From: Mesostigma viride
Lineage: Eukaryota > Streptophyta > Mesostigmatophyceae > Mesostigmatales > Mesostigmataceae
DNA: 64,000 nucleotides
Direction of reading: 5' to 3'
Assembly: GCA_009746045.1 (NCBI GenBank)
Contig: RPFO01000645.1
Location: 1,744,086 to 1,808,085, forward strand
Part shown: positions 22,078-31,636 of the stretch, in pieces
Layout of the letters: each line of letters begins with the position of its first letter
How positions within the stretch are numbered: the first letter of the stretch is position 1
The notes under the pieces: generated by a model
Told to the model about the DNA's origin: nothing
The model's database searches: none
The model's input: the letters and a program-made list of their open reading frames with translations, nothing else
Made by a program: the position numbers and the translations under genes

Positions 22078-23349
22078 ATGCCTCCTTCACGACGCCGCAC
22101 CTCCCGGGCGCGGGATGCGCTGCCTAGTGGCGCCCCTGCGCCGCGTCGGTCCTTACGCATCGCGGCGCACCTGCAGGAGATGGGCGACCTGGACGACGGC
22201 GGTCGTGGCGCCCCTGTGCCACTCTCGCTTGTGTGCGAGGTCTGCCACAGTGGTGAGGATGCCCCCCGTCTCCTTGTGTGTGATTCGTGCCAATGCGGCT
22301 GGCACACGCGCTGCTTGGTCCCGCCCCTCTTCCGGCTGCCTCCCCCGGGTCCTTGGGCGTGCCCTCATTGCGTGGCCCCGCCTCGGCCGTCCCTAGGCTC
22401 CCGACGCGCGGCCGTGTCGACCCCGGGATCCCATTCGGCCCGCGCCCCCTCCCGCAGCCCCTCGCTGGACCCTCTCCTGGGCCTTGCGGCCCTCGTGGAG
22501 GGTTCCACACCGTGCTCCCGCTCTCCCCGCGCCGTCACGTCCGGCCCCTCCGCGGGGTCCCCTGGCCCTGCCCCGCCTAGCTCTGGGGATCCACCTCCGG
22601 CCAGCACGGCGGTGGCCACTGACCTGCGTCCTCCTGTGCTTGAGGGGTCCCTGGCGGCTCTCCTCCCTGAGGCTGTGGGACACCCTGCGGCGACTCCTGT
22701 GGTGGGCCCCTGGTCGGCCGCGCTTGGGTCCCACGACTTCTCCGTTTGGCCCCCCACCAACATTGCGGGCGTCAGCGCGCTCCGGCACGCCACGTTCTCT
22801 TGGCTGTATTGCCCCTTGCTGTTGGACGCTGTCGGCTTGCACGCGGCGTTTCCTACGCTCCCACGGCCCCCTGAATTTAGTGCCCTTGTGGTTCGTGTCC
22901 GGCACATGCTGCAGGCAGCCTCCCCCCCTGTCCTTGCCTCCACGCTTTGGGGGTTTGTCCTCGAGGACTACCATGCCGGCGGCCGCCTGCCTTGGCACCT
23001 GCCCGCGGTGCGCCAAGAATGGCTCCTGAATCTGGACGCTCAAGTGGCGCAGGCGGTGGTGCTCTTTGCTACAGGGCTTGCCGTGCAGGCCCAGCAGGCC
23101 GCCCGTGCGACATATCTCGCTGGGGGGGCCACCGACCACGCCTTGCTCGATCGCCCTCAGCTGCACACGTTTCTTGCCTCTGCCGGGCCCGGCTCGGCCG
23201 GCCTTGTTGCGCAGGCCCACGGGCGCTTGACTACGGCGGTCACCCCAGCGCAAGCCGCCCGCCTGCGCGTTGACTTCGGGGCTCCTGTCACCGTGCACGC
23301 CGGCGACCTGGTTCTGTACGATGCGGGGGGGGGCGTGTTCTTGAGCTGA
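22078..23349 (+). CDS. Family 1 ORF1: PHD-finger protein
   Basis: About 423 residues from ATG 22078 (MPPSRRRTSRARD), with an Arg-rich start. A canonical C4HC3 PHD finger spans residues about 53-98: C53, C56, C68, C71, H76, C79, C95, C98, with the Trp two residues before the last Cys pair. The rest is Pro/Ser/Ala-rich followed by an alpha-helical part with no known fold. PHD fingers usually read histone H3 tails, so a chromatin-targeting role in integration can be inferred. The frame ends at a TGA just after a run of nine G (23325-23333). Beyond it the -1 frame is open into ORF2, which has no nearby ATG, so the two may be joined by frameshifting. Confidence 0.82.
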   Translation: MPPSRRRTSRARDALPSGAPAPRRSLRIAAHLQEMGDLDDGGRGAPVPLSLVCEVCHSGEDAPRLLVCDSCQCGWHTRCLVPPLFRLPPPGPWACPHCVAPPRPSLGSRRAAVSTPGSHSARAPSRSPSLDPLLGLAALVEGSTPCSRSPRAVTSGPSAGSPGPAPPSSGDPPPASTAVATDLRPPVLEGSLAALLPEAVGHPAATPVVGPWSAALGSHDFSVWPPTNIAGVSALRHATFSWLYCPLLLDAVGLHAAFPTLPRPPEFSALVVRVRHMLQAASPPVLASTLWGFVLEDYHAGGRLPWHLPAVRQEWLLNLDAQVAQAVVLFATGLAVQAQQAARATYLAGGATDHALLDRPQLHTFLASAGPGSAGLVAQAHGRLTTAVTPAQAARLRVDFGAPVTVHAGDLVLYDAGGGVFLS

Positions 23350-23363
23350 GCGCGGGTGCGGCC

Positions 23364-26300
23364 GTGCCCGCCATCTTGCACGATGTGCTCGAGCTTGCGG
23401 GCATCCCCCATGTCTGGCACCCTGCTGGTCCGCGCCGCCGTCTTCTCTCCGCCGATGAGATCGCCCGACTGCCGAGCTGGGAGCTGGGGTGGGACGCGGC
23501 GCCCGCCCACTACGGGCCGGCCCACTTGGTGGATGTCACTGCCAGCGGCCCCTCCTGCCCCATCTGCTTGGACCTGCCTCGCCCTGGTGACGGTCTCTGC
23601 CGCCTCCCTGCTTGCGGCCACGTCTTCCATCAAGCTTGCATCGCCACGAGCTTGCACACGACCTCCGCCACCTGCCCCCTTTGCCGGGCCGCGGTCCTTT
23701 CCCCCTTGCCTCCTGGCGTTCTCCCGCTGGGGCCCTCGCCCGTGTCCGTGCGCCGCCAGTCCCACGCGCCTGCCCCGACACCTGCCTCCCCTGTGCGTGG
23801 TCGTGGGTCGCGCGCCGGCTTGGCTGCCTCCTCCAGCGCCCCCCTCCCGGCCGTGGGGGCCGTCCCCGCGCCGGTCTTGTCCTCGGCTGCCACGAGCCCT
23901 GCTGACCGCCCGGCGGCCGGCCCCGCCCTGGGTTCCGCTGCAGCTGTAGTTCCTCTGGCTGAGGGTGCTCCCGACCCCTCCCCCTCTCGACCCGGGCCGG
24001 CCCAACCGGGTGGGCGCACCCCCTCAGATGGCTTCCATTATTGCCAAGTCGATGGTCCCCTTGGTGACCCGTGTGGCGCGCGCCTGCCCAACCGGAATTC
24101 GTTGCTGGTGCACATTCGGGCTTCCCACCCCCACATCACGGAGGCCGCCATGCGCGCCATGGACTGCTACCGCTGCCCGGCAGCCCATTGCCAGCGGATT
24201 TTTTCGATCCACGGGCGGTACCAGCATGAGCGGCAGTGCCGCCGCCAAACCCCCCAGAACGGCCTGCCCGGCGGCCCGGCGGCCGCACCGGCCTCCCGGT
24301 CCGGGGCGGCCCCTCGGTCGGCCCCTGCCCCTCCACCGGCATCGCAGGGTACGAGCGATCCGGGGGACCTCTCGGCAGGCTGGGCATTCCTGGCCACGCT
24401 CCCTTTTGCCGCCTGTGCGCGCAACCCTTGCATGACGCTCCCGGACGTCCCTCACCGCGCCCGGAGCTTGTTTACGCGCTGCGCCCTGCTTTCCCTGGCC
24501 CGGATGCATAGTCACCCTCTCGACGAACTCGGCCACAAGCTGTTTCTCGTCACCCCCCGGCTCCTCTTAGCGCCGTTGGAGCGGGGCGTGCGTGGCGTAC
24601 AGGGTGCGGTCATCGCTCGCTGCCGGCGGTTCCTCCTCGGGGATTGGGAAGGGCTGTGGGCGCTGCAGCCTCCGGCCTCCACCCGGGTGTCGGGGGCCGC
24701 CTCCTTTGCCCGGGTGGAAGCTGACGTCATGCGGTTGGTGAAGGTAGGTGAATTGAGCCGGGCCATGCAAAAGCTTGAACTGACCGCGTTGGCTCCCTCC
24801 ACTCCCCCGACCCTGCAGGCTTTGCGCGACCTTCACCCCGACGAACCGGCCTTTGCGGTGCCCGCCCCGGCCACCCCCCCGCCCCCGCCTATTGTCCTGG
24901 ACCTGGACATCTTCACGGCTGTGCTGAAGGATCTGCCGAACGCCTCCTCCACCGGCCCCTCAGGCTGGCGCTACGAGCACCTCTCCGTGATGGCGGGCCA
25001 TGGCGGGGCGACCGCACTCTTTGAGGCTGCCGCCGACTTGGCCGCGGGGTCCCTGGCCCCCGCGGCGCGCCCTTGGCTGGCTGGGGCACGCCTCATTGCC
25101 CTCCTGAAAGACGACGTCCCCCCGCCTGCTGGCCGCGTTCGTCCCATTGCTTGCGGCGAGGTCCTACGCAAGCTGGTGAGTAAGGTCATTTGTCGCCAAA
25201 AGGCCCCCGAGTTTCGCGCCTACTTCTGCCCCAACCGGAGTGATACTGAGGAGTCCGTCGCGGCCCAGCTTGGCGTCGCCACCAAAGGGGGCAGCGACAT
25301 CATCGTGCACACAGTTCAGGCCTACCTCGAGACGCATCCGACCCATGTGGCGCTGAAGGTGGATTGCCACAATGCGTTCAATGCTGTCACCAAGGCTAGC
25401 ATCTTTGAGGCCGTCGGCGAGGCGTTCCCTGACCTTCTTGCGTGGACAGCAGCCTGCTACGGCGAACCCACTCAACTCTCCTTCCTCATGGAGGATGGGA
25501 CGTTCGCCGACATCGCTTCCCGCACGGGAACCCAGCAAGGTGACCCCCTCGGCCCCTTTTACCTGTCTGCCCCGCTGCACAAGGCTCTCCAAGGTGTCCA
25601 CGCTGCGCACCCGGATGTCGTGCTCCTCGCCTATATGGACGATATCCATGCCCTTGGCCCGGCCGACGCTGTGGTTGCCGCCCTGGCTGCCCTTGAAGTG
25701 GCCATGGCGGCCATCAACCTTCGGCTCACCCTCCCCAAGTGTGCAGTCTTTTCGCCCCAGGGGGACTGCTCTGGCTTCCCCGCGGCTATCCCGGGGGCAT
25801 TGGCGCGGGCGCGTGGTTTCTCGTGCCTGGGCGTCCCTGTGGGTGACCCTGACTACGTCGAAGAGGAGCTCCGGGCCACCGTGGAACAGCGCACCCATGT
25901 CCTGAGACTTGGGCGCGCCTCAAGGACCCCCAGACCAAAGGGCTCCTCCTGTGGTTTTGCGCCCACCCGCGGGTGGTTCACTGGCTCCGTGGCGCTCCCC
26001 CCCACTTGGTGCGGCTTGCCGCGGAAGGCCATGACGAGCGCATTCAGGCCGCCTTGCAGGTGCTCCTCCCCGGCCCTAGCCTGCCAGCTCACTCCATGCG
26101 CTTGGCCACCCTCCCCTGCCGCATGGGCGGGTGTGGGCTCACCCGCGCCGCCCGCCTCGCCCCCGCCGCCTTCCTTGGCTCTGTTGCTCAGGCCTGGGCG
26201 GAGATCCGCCGGTTGGTCCCCAGCGCCGTCAGCGCCATTCCCGACTTGGTCACCCCATCCCCCTTCCCCTTTGTGCAGGCTGTGCAGGATTCTTACCTCG

Positions 26301-27282
26301 GGATCCAGCAGGCTTGCGACCTCGTCCGCCCCGCTCAGGCCGTCCACCGTCGCCTGCCCCGGGGCACGCCCGGCGTGTCCACTGTCGTCAGTCCTAGTGT
26401 CTTCCCTGCCTGCGTTCATGAAAAACAACAAAAGACCTACGCGGGTATACTACACTGTGCCGACTGGATGGGTCTGCATGCGAGCTTGAACGATCAGGGG
26501 AAGGCTTGGCTTCACTCCGTTTCCCTTGAGGGGAGCGTGGGGTCCGCATTCCTGCGCGCCCTCCCCATGAGCCCTTTGTTCACACTGGTTCCGGCCCTTT
26601 ACGCCATCGCTCTCCGCCACCAGCTCTTTGCCCCGCAACCTCTCATCACGGCGGGTGCGTCCTGCGGCAGCTGCGGGCTTGCTCTGGATACTACTGGGAC
26701 GCACTACATCGCGTGCATGGGTGGCCAGCAGAACCAGAACTGGTTCCTCTATCTCCATACCGCTCTCCTCCGGGTGGTGTGTGCCATGGTTCGGTCGGTC
26801 TTTCCCCACTCCACCATAAGTGCGAGGACGCGGATGGGGCCGCCCTCTACTCACCCAACCACCGCCCCGACATTACCGTGCTTGACTACGACGGGCAGGG
26901 TTGCCACCTGCTCATCGATGTCTCCGTGGCTCGGCCGCTTTCCGGTCGCCACATCCTCCGGGCGGCTGTGGATGCCGGCGCTGCTGCCGCTGTGGCTGAG
27001 CGCGACAAGTTTGCCTCCTACGGCAATGTGGGGCCCCACCGGGTCATCCCCTTTGTCCTTGAGGAGTTCGGGGCCATGGGCCCCAAGACAGCGGAGTTTT
27101 TCCACGAGTGCTGCCAGCGCCGTGAAGACCGCCTCGACCTCGAGGGTCAGACCGCCCCGTGGTCGGCCCGCACGTGGTCCTCGTATTGGCGGCAGCGTCT
27201 GTCACTCGCCCTCACTCGCACCGTGGCTGATGTGTTATTCCGCCGCACCCGGGCCGACTTTGTCGCGACCCATGCGGTCTAG
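23364..27282 (+). pseudogene. Family 1 ORF2: RING-C2H2-RT-endonuclease polyprotein, two frameshifts
   Basis: The domains in order are as follows. RING-H2 finger at residues about 65-107 (C65, C68, C84, H86, H89, C92, C104, C107). Two C2H2-like fingers at about 224-290. Reverse transcriptase with GPSGWRYEHL, VDCHNAFNAV, GTQQGDPLGP and the catalytic AYMDDIHALG. A thumb region. A CCHC knuckle CGSCGLALDTTGTHYIAC. An endonuclease core RPDITVLD and [10 protein letters not shown]. No ATG occurs upstream of the RING. Copy A lacks one base near 25905 and one near 26817 relative to copy B, so this copy is inactive. The RING suggests E3 ubiquitin ligase activity, which is inference only. Confidence 0.85.
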
Positions 27283-27639
27283 ATCCTTCCAGGCCTGCAT
27301 GGTGGGCCGGCAGCGCTGTTGCTGCGTGTAGTTTTGTGATGTATAGTTAGTTGTACCTTGTGCCGCTGGCGTGATCCTTGGATGTCTGTGTCAGATTACT
27401 ATTAATTTCTTCAGGGTTATTCTCCCAGTTATCGGGTTTTTCCTTATGTTGCATGCCTATCTCACCTCCGTAATCTATCATTCTCAATGAATATATATAT
27501 ATATATTAAAAATATAATTACTTACAGCAGAGTGAAATCACTCAAACCAAAGCAAACGCCCAGCTATAAACCTATATACAGAGCCATGTCAAAGCTCTAT
27601 ACTACGATAAGACCAATGGAAACGCCTAACGGGAGGAAC

Positions 27640-30232
27640 CTAATAGCCCTGCTGCACCGCAAAATCAGCCCGCGTACGGCGGAGCATGATGTCAGCCATG
27701 GCCCGAGTCAGCGCCACCGACAAGCGCTGACGCCAATATGACGTCCAGGTCCGCGCCGACCATGGGGCCCGCTGGCCCTCCAGGTCCAGCCGGTCCTCCC
27801 GGAGCCGGCAACACTCCTTGAAGAAGGCGGAGGTCAGGGGCCCCATGGCCCCAAACTCCTCCAGGACAAAGGGCACCACACGATGGTGCCCGACGTCGCC
27901 GTAGGCCAGGAGCTTGGCCCGCTCCGCCCGGTCCGCCGTGTAACCTGCCGTGAGGGAGGCCCCAGCCACGTGGCTAAGAGCCAAGGGCCGCGCCACCGAA
28001 ACGTCAATAAGCAGATGCCGGCCACCCCCCTCAAAGTCCAGCACCACGATGTCAGGCCGGTGGTTGGGGGAATAGAAGGCAGCGCCATCCGCATCCTCGG
28101 ACCGGATGTTCGCGTGGGGGAAAACCGACCGAATCATGGCGAGCACCACCGTCAGGAGGACAGTGTGCAAATACAAATACCAATTCTGATTCTGTTGGCC
28201 CCCCATGCAGGCAAGGTAGTGAGTCCCCGTGGGATCCAGCGGCTGCCCACAGCTACCACAAGGCCGCCCGGCCGGAACAAGAGGCTGCGGGGCAAATAGC
28301 TGGTGCCGGAGCGCCACCGAGTAGTGGCTGGGAGCCAAGGCGAATGGGGGGGCCATGGGAAGAGCACGAAGGTACGCCGAGCCCACACTCCGCAAGGAAA
28401 GCGAGAACAGCCACGCACGTCCCTGGGCGTTGAGGTCCGCGAAAAGAGCAATCCAATCAGCCGTGTGCAGAATACCCGCGTAGGTTTTCTGGTGTTTATC
28501 GATGACGCGAGCAGGGAATGCGGCGGGAGATTGAACGGAGGCGACCGAGGGAGTGCCGCGAGGGAGGTGGCGCTGTACCGCCTGAGCGGCACGGACGGGA
28601 GAACAGGCCTGCTGGATCTCAGCATAGGCCTCCTGGATGGCGGTGACGAAGGGCAAAGGGCTGCTGGGGTCCAGGAGGTCAGGCGCTGCCGTTGCCAAAA
28701 GGGGCAGGAGCCGGCAGCTTTCCGCCCACGACTGAGCGACGGAGCCCAAAAATGCTGCTGGGGCCAGCCGGGCGGCACGAGTCAGACCGCAGCCACCCAT
28801 CCGTGCAGGCAGGGAGGCAATGCGAATAGCATGTGGCGGGAGGTCGGGGCCCGGGACCAGCTGCGCCAAGGCCGACTGGATGCGTTCGTCGTGGCCCTCG
28901 GCGGCCAGCCGGACCTGAGCCGGAAGAGCGCCCCGGAGCCAGTGAACGACGCGAGGGTGAGCGCAAAACCACAGAAGCAGACCCTTGGTCTGCGAATCAT
29001 GAAGGCGCGCAATCAAGGGCAGTACCTCAGTGCGTGCCTCGAGGGCGGCCCGCAGAGCATCGATGACAAACGCGGGGTCGCCAACCGGAACGCCGAGGAC
29101 ATCCAACCCATGGAGGCGCTCGTCCCGGCCCAAGAGCTGGGGCGGAAAGCCGGAGCAATCACCTTGGGGCGAGTACACCGCGCACTTGGCCAGGGTCAAC
29201 TGGAGGTTGATGTCGGCCACCGCGGTCTGCAGTGCCAGCAGAGCCGCGGTGGTGTCCGGCACAGGGCCCAGAAGGTAGATATCATCCAAGTAGGCCTGAA
29301 TAGCGACCGCCGGGTGGGCAGCATGGACCGCTTGGAGGCAACCCTGGAGGGGGGCGGCAAAGTACAGGGGTCCCAGGGGGTCCCCTTGCTGGGTGCCCGA
29401 CCGCGACAGCAGGCCGCCGCGAGTGCCGTCCTCCATGATGTGAACCAGTTGGCCGGGCTGGCCGTAGCACACGGCTGTCCAAGCGTACAAGTCCTCGAAG
29501 GACTCCATGACGGCCGCAAACATGCTGGCGCGGGACAGACTGTTGAACGCGTTGTGGCAGTCGACCTTGACGACAGCGTGGGTGGGGTGGGCCTCGAGGT
29601 AGGCCTGCACCGAATGGATGAGGATATCCGCCCCGCCTGGAGTCGTCACCCCCAGCTGGGCCGCCACCGAGGTCTCACCCGCTGCGAGGGGCGGGCAGAA
29701 AAAGGCACGGAGCTCGGGCGCCTTTTGGCGGCAGATCACTTTGCCCACGAGCTTGCGGAGCACCTCACCGCAGGCGATCGGGCGCACCTTGCCCTCAGGG
29801 GGGGGCAAGACACCCTTGAGCAGAGCGAGGAGGCGAGCGCCCGCTAACCACTCGCGCGCAGCGGGAGGAACGCGACCAGCCGCCAGGTCAATGAGGGTGT
29901 CAAAGAGAATGTCCTCGCCCCCATGCCCCACCAGGACCTCCAAGTGCTCGTAGCGCCAGCCCGACGGCCCGGTAGAGGAAGCCCGCGGGACCGCACGCAT
30001 CACCTCCAGGAAGCAGTCGCGGTCCAGCCGGAGGGGGGCCGGCAGGGGGTCCGGCACGGGCAGCTGGAATCCGGGCTCCGCAGGGTGAAGAGCCTCCAAG
30101 GCCGCCAGGGTAGCCGCATTGGCGGGGGCCAGCTTGGCCATTTCCAAGCGGGTCATGGCCCGGCTGAGCTGCCCCTCGCGGACGAGGCGGATGACGTCGG
30201 CGGCCACCCGCTCGAAGTTGACCTCCCCCGAC
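27640..30232 (-). pseudogene. Family 2 reverse transcriptase-endonuclease, N-terminus cut by LTR insertion
   Basis: About 860 codons are open without internal stops. They include GPSGWRYEHLEVLVGHGG, LLKGVLPPPEGKVRPIACGE, VDCHNAFNSLSR, GTQQGDPLGP, the catalytic AYLDDIYLLG, the CCHC knuckle CGSCGQPLDPTGTHYLAC, the endonuclease core [12 protein letters not shown] and IDVSVARPL, ending at TAG near 27640. The family performs target-primed reverse transcription with its own endonuclease. Upstream codons continue at 37710-38058 beyond the LTR element (a block LLLTPLGRGVRGLQGAVIAR shared with family 1). The uninterrupted reading suggests the copy was intact at this end when the LTR element landed. 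Confidence 0.85.
30228..30232. repeat. Target-site duplication CCGAC (left)
   Basis: CCGAC before the left LTR is repeated at 37705-37709 after the right LTR. A 5-bp duplication is typical of LTR retrotransposon integration. Confidence 0.85.
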
Positions 30233-30860
30233 AGTTAACGAAACTGTGGCTGAACTGTGGTTCAGCCTGCACTGATTAATATCTACAGAGGAAGTAGTTA
30301 TATTAATCAATAGGTTTACGTTGCTGGTTATGGTTACCAGCACAGAACGCACGAGGCACGTGAGAACCGTCGCCGAAGGTGCGAGGACACAGGTGCAGGG
30401 AAAGTGGTGCTACCAAGTGGCAGCGTCCTGCTCGTTATATACTAATTGTGACGCAGTCACATCCAGATGACTGATAGGACAGATCATCTCACAATATTGC
30501 TGTCCTTCACTCTGGACCAGCAGATCTCGACTCGTTATCCATAAATAGTCACATCAGTGTCCTGTCGCACAAGTCCTGTCACTATTTGTTACGTCTAATC
30601 AATAGCATTGAATAGACCGCAGTGTCGGAGACTAAATGTCCTATCGTACACTGTGACAAGACGCCGTATGCCACGCGTCACTTGAAGAACCACCGTAGAA
30701 TCACCGAATCCAAGTAGAATGTAGTAGAACAGTATCTTGCTCATATCTCGAGCAATACTCATCAGAATGAACCCGTTTCTGGATTGTAGTAACCGGAAGT
30801 AGAATCTCTACAAGCCAAGTAGCTTAGTAGAATAATATTGCTTGCCAGGCAATATTAACT
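30233..30860 (-). repeat. 3' LTR of Copia-like element, 628 bp
   Basis: It matches the right LTR (37077-37704) in length and, as far as I compared, in sequence. The ends are AGTTAA...TTAACT, a 6-bp inverted repeat in place of the usual TG...CA. The near identity points to a recent insertion. Confidence 0.9.
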
Positions 30861-31636
30861 CCAGCCCTTTCTTCTCTTTTAGAGCTTGGACATAACAGCC
30901 ATATTAACTCCAGCCCTTTCTTTCTTTTAGAGCTGTTAGGCTTGGCAACACATATATAGAAACAACATGCATAGCACTTGACATCCCTCCCAGCTCTCTG
31001 TAGTCTCTGCTCGGGATTAATCAAGCACCAGATCACAACACATCTCAGCCATGACGAATTACAATGAATTCCCTATCCACTGGAAGTAGAAAGCCAAGTG
31101 TTTGGAATAGCAGCTTGTGGCTAACCAGAATAATGACCAAAATGGAATCATCACCATAATGGCTCCTGATTGGAACCCCACAAGTTACCCACAAGACCTT
31201 ATCAGGTAGACATTGATAGTTATCAGAACTGGCGCCCACCATGGACTGAGAAATAGCACATCACAAAATATATTAAGCACATGACAAACTACATTCCTCT
31301 GTCTGGGACAAAACTAGGGGGACCTGTCGCCACCTCACCAGCAAGGTTGATGGGCCAGCCAATCCGGGAAAATCCGCCTAAGCAGCCCCAGGGAATCGAA
31401 CCCTGCCCTATAAAATCCCTTTGGTTGAGACAAACCTCAAACTGAGGACAAACCCCCAACCAACATCATGCTCCATGACTGAGCATTACATAGAATACAG
31501 TATTATACACATATGTACACAGAGCATTACTGCCCTCAGAGCATCACAGCTCTCAGCATAACAGAGCCCAGCTCTATGTTAGCTCTTCTCACCCAATCAG
31601 TCACCAAACTCAAAGCTCCAACTGGAATTGCTCAAC
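30861..31636 (-). other. 3' non-coding region with duplicated polypurine tract
   Basis: The segment 30852-30885 (LTR edge, then the PPT on the minus strand) is repeated about 49 bp further in at 30901-30935. Near 31390, on the minus strand, CAGGG-TTCGATT-CCCTG forms a perfect T-arm with a B-box match, but no complete tRNA surrounds it. No coding frame. Confidence 0.6.

Larger units (their letters stand above)
21838..27508 (+). mobile_element. Family 1 PHD/RING non-LTR retrotransposon, copy A
   Basis: Near full length (about 5.67 kb) by comparison with copy B. It starts CCGCTCCAGTTTTCTAGG, has a 5' UTR with strong G/C hairpins (21930-22030), ORF1, ORF2, and a 3' UTR ending in CAATGAATATATAT and an AT tail. 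It has no LTRs. A C-terminal PD-(D/E)XK-type endonuclease preceded by a CCHC knuckle places it with early-branching LINEs (R2/NeSL/Utopia-like group). The precise clade needs a tree. Its 3' end meets the 3' end of family 2 copy F. Confidence 0.88.

Noticed and set aside
22124-23298. Long minus-strand frames opposite family 1 ORF1 (also 42261-43166 opposite copy B)
   Set aside because: Shadow frames of G+C-rich coding sequence. The PHD finger on the other strand shows which strand is real.
28303-29847. 514-codon plus-strand frame opposite family 2 ORF
   Set aside because: Antisense shadow of the RT-endonuclease gene. No motif of its own.
31380-31440. tRNA gene near the 3' end of the LTR element
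   Set aside because: Only a perfect T arm and B-box match are present. No acceptor, D or anticodon arms can be folded around it.
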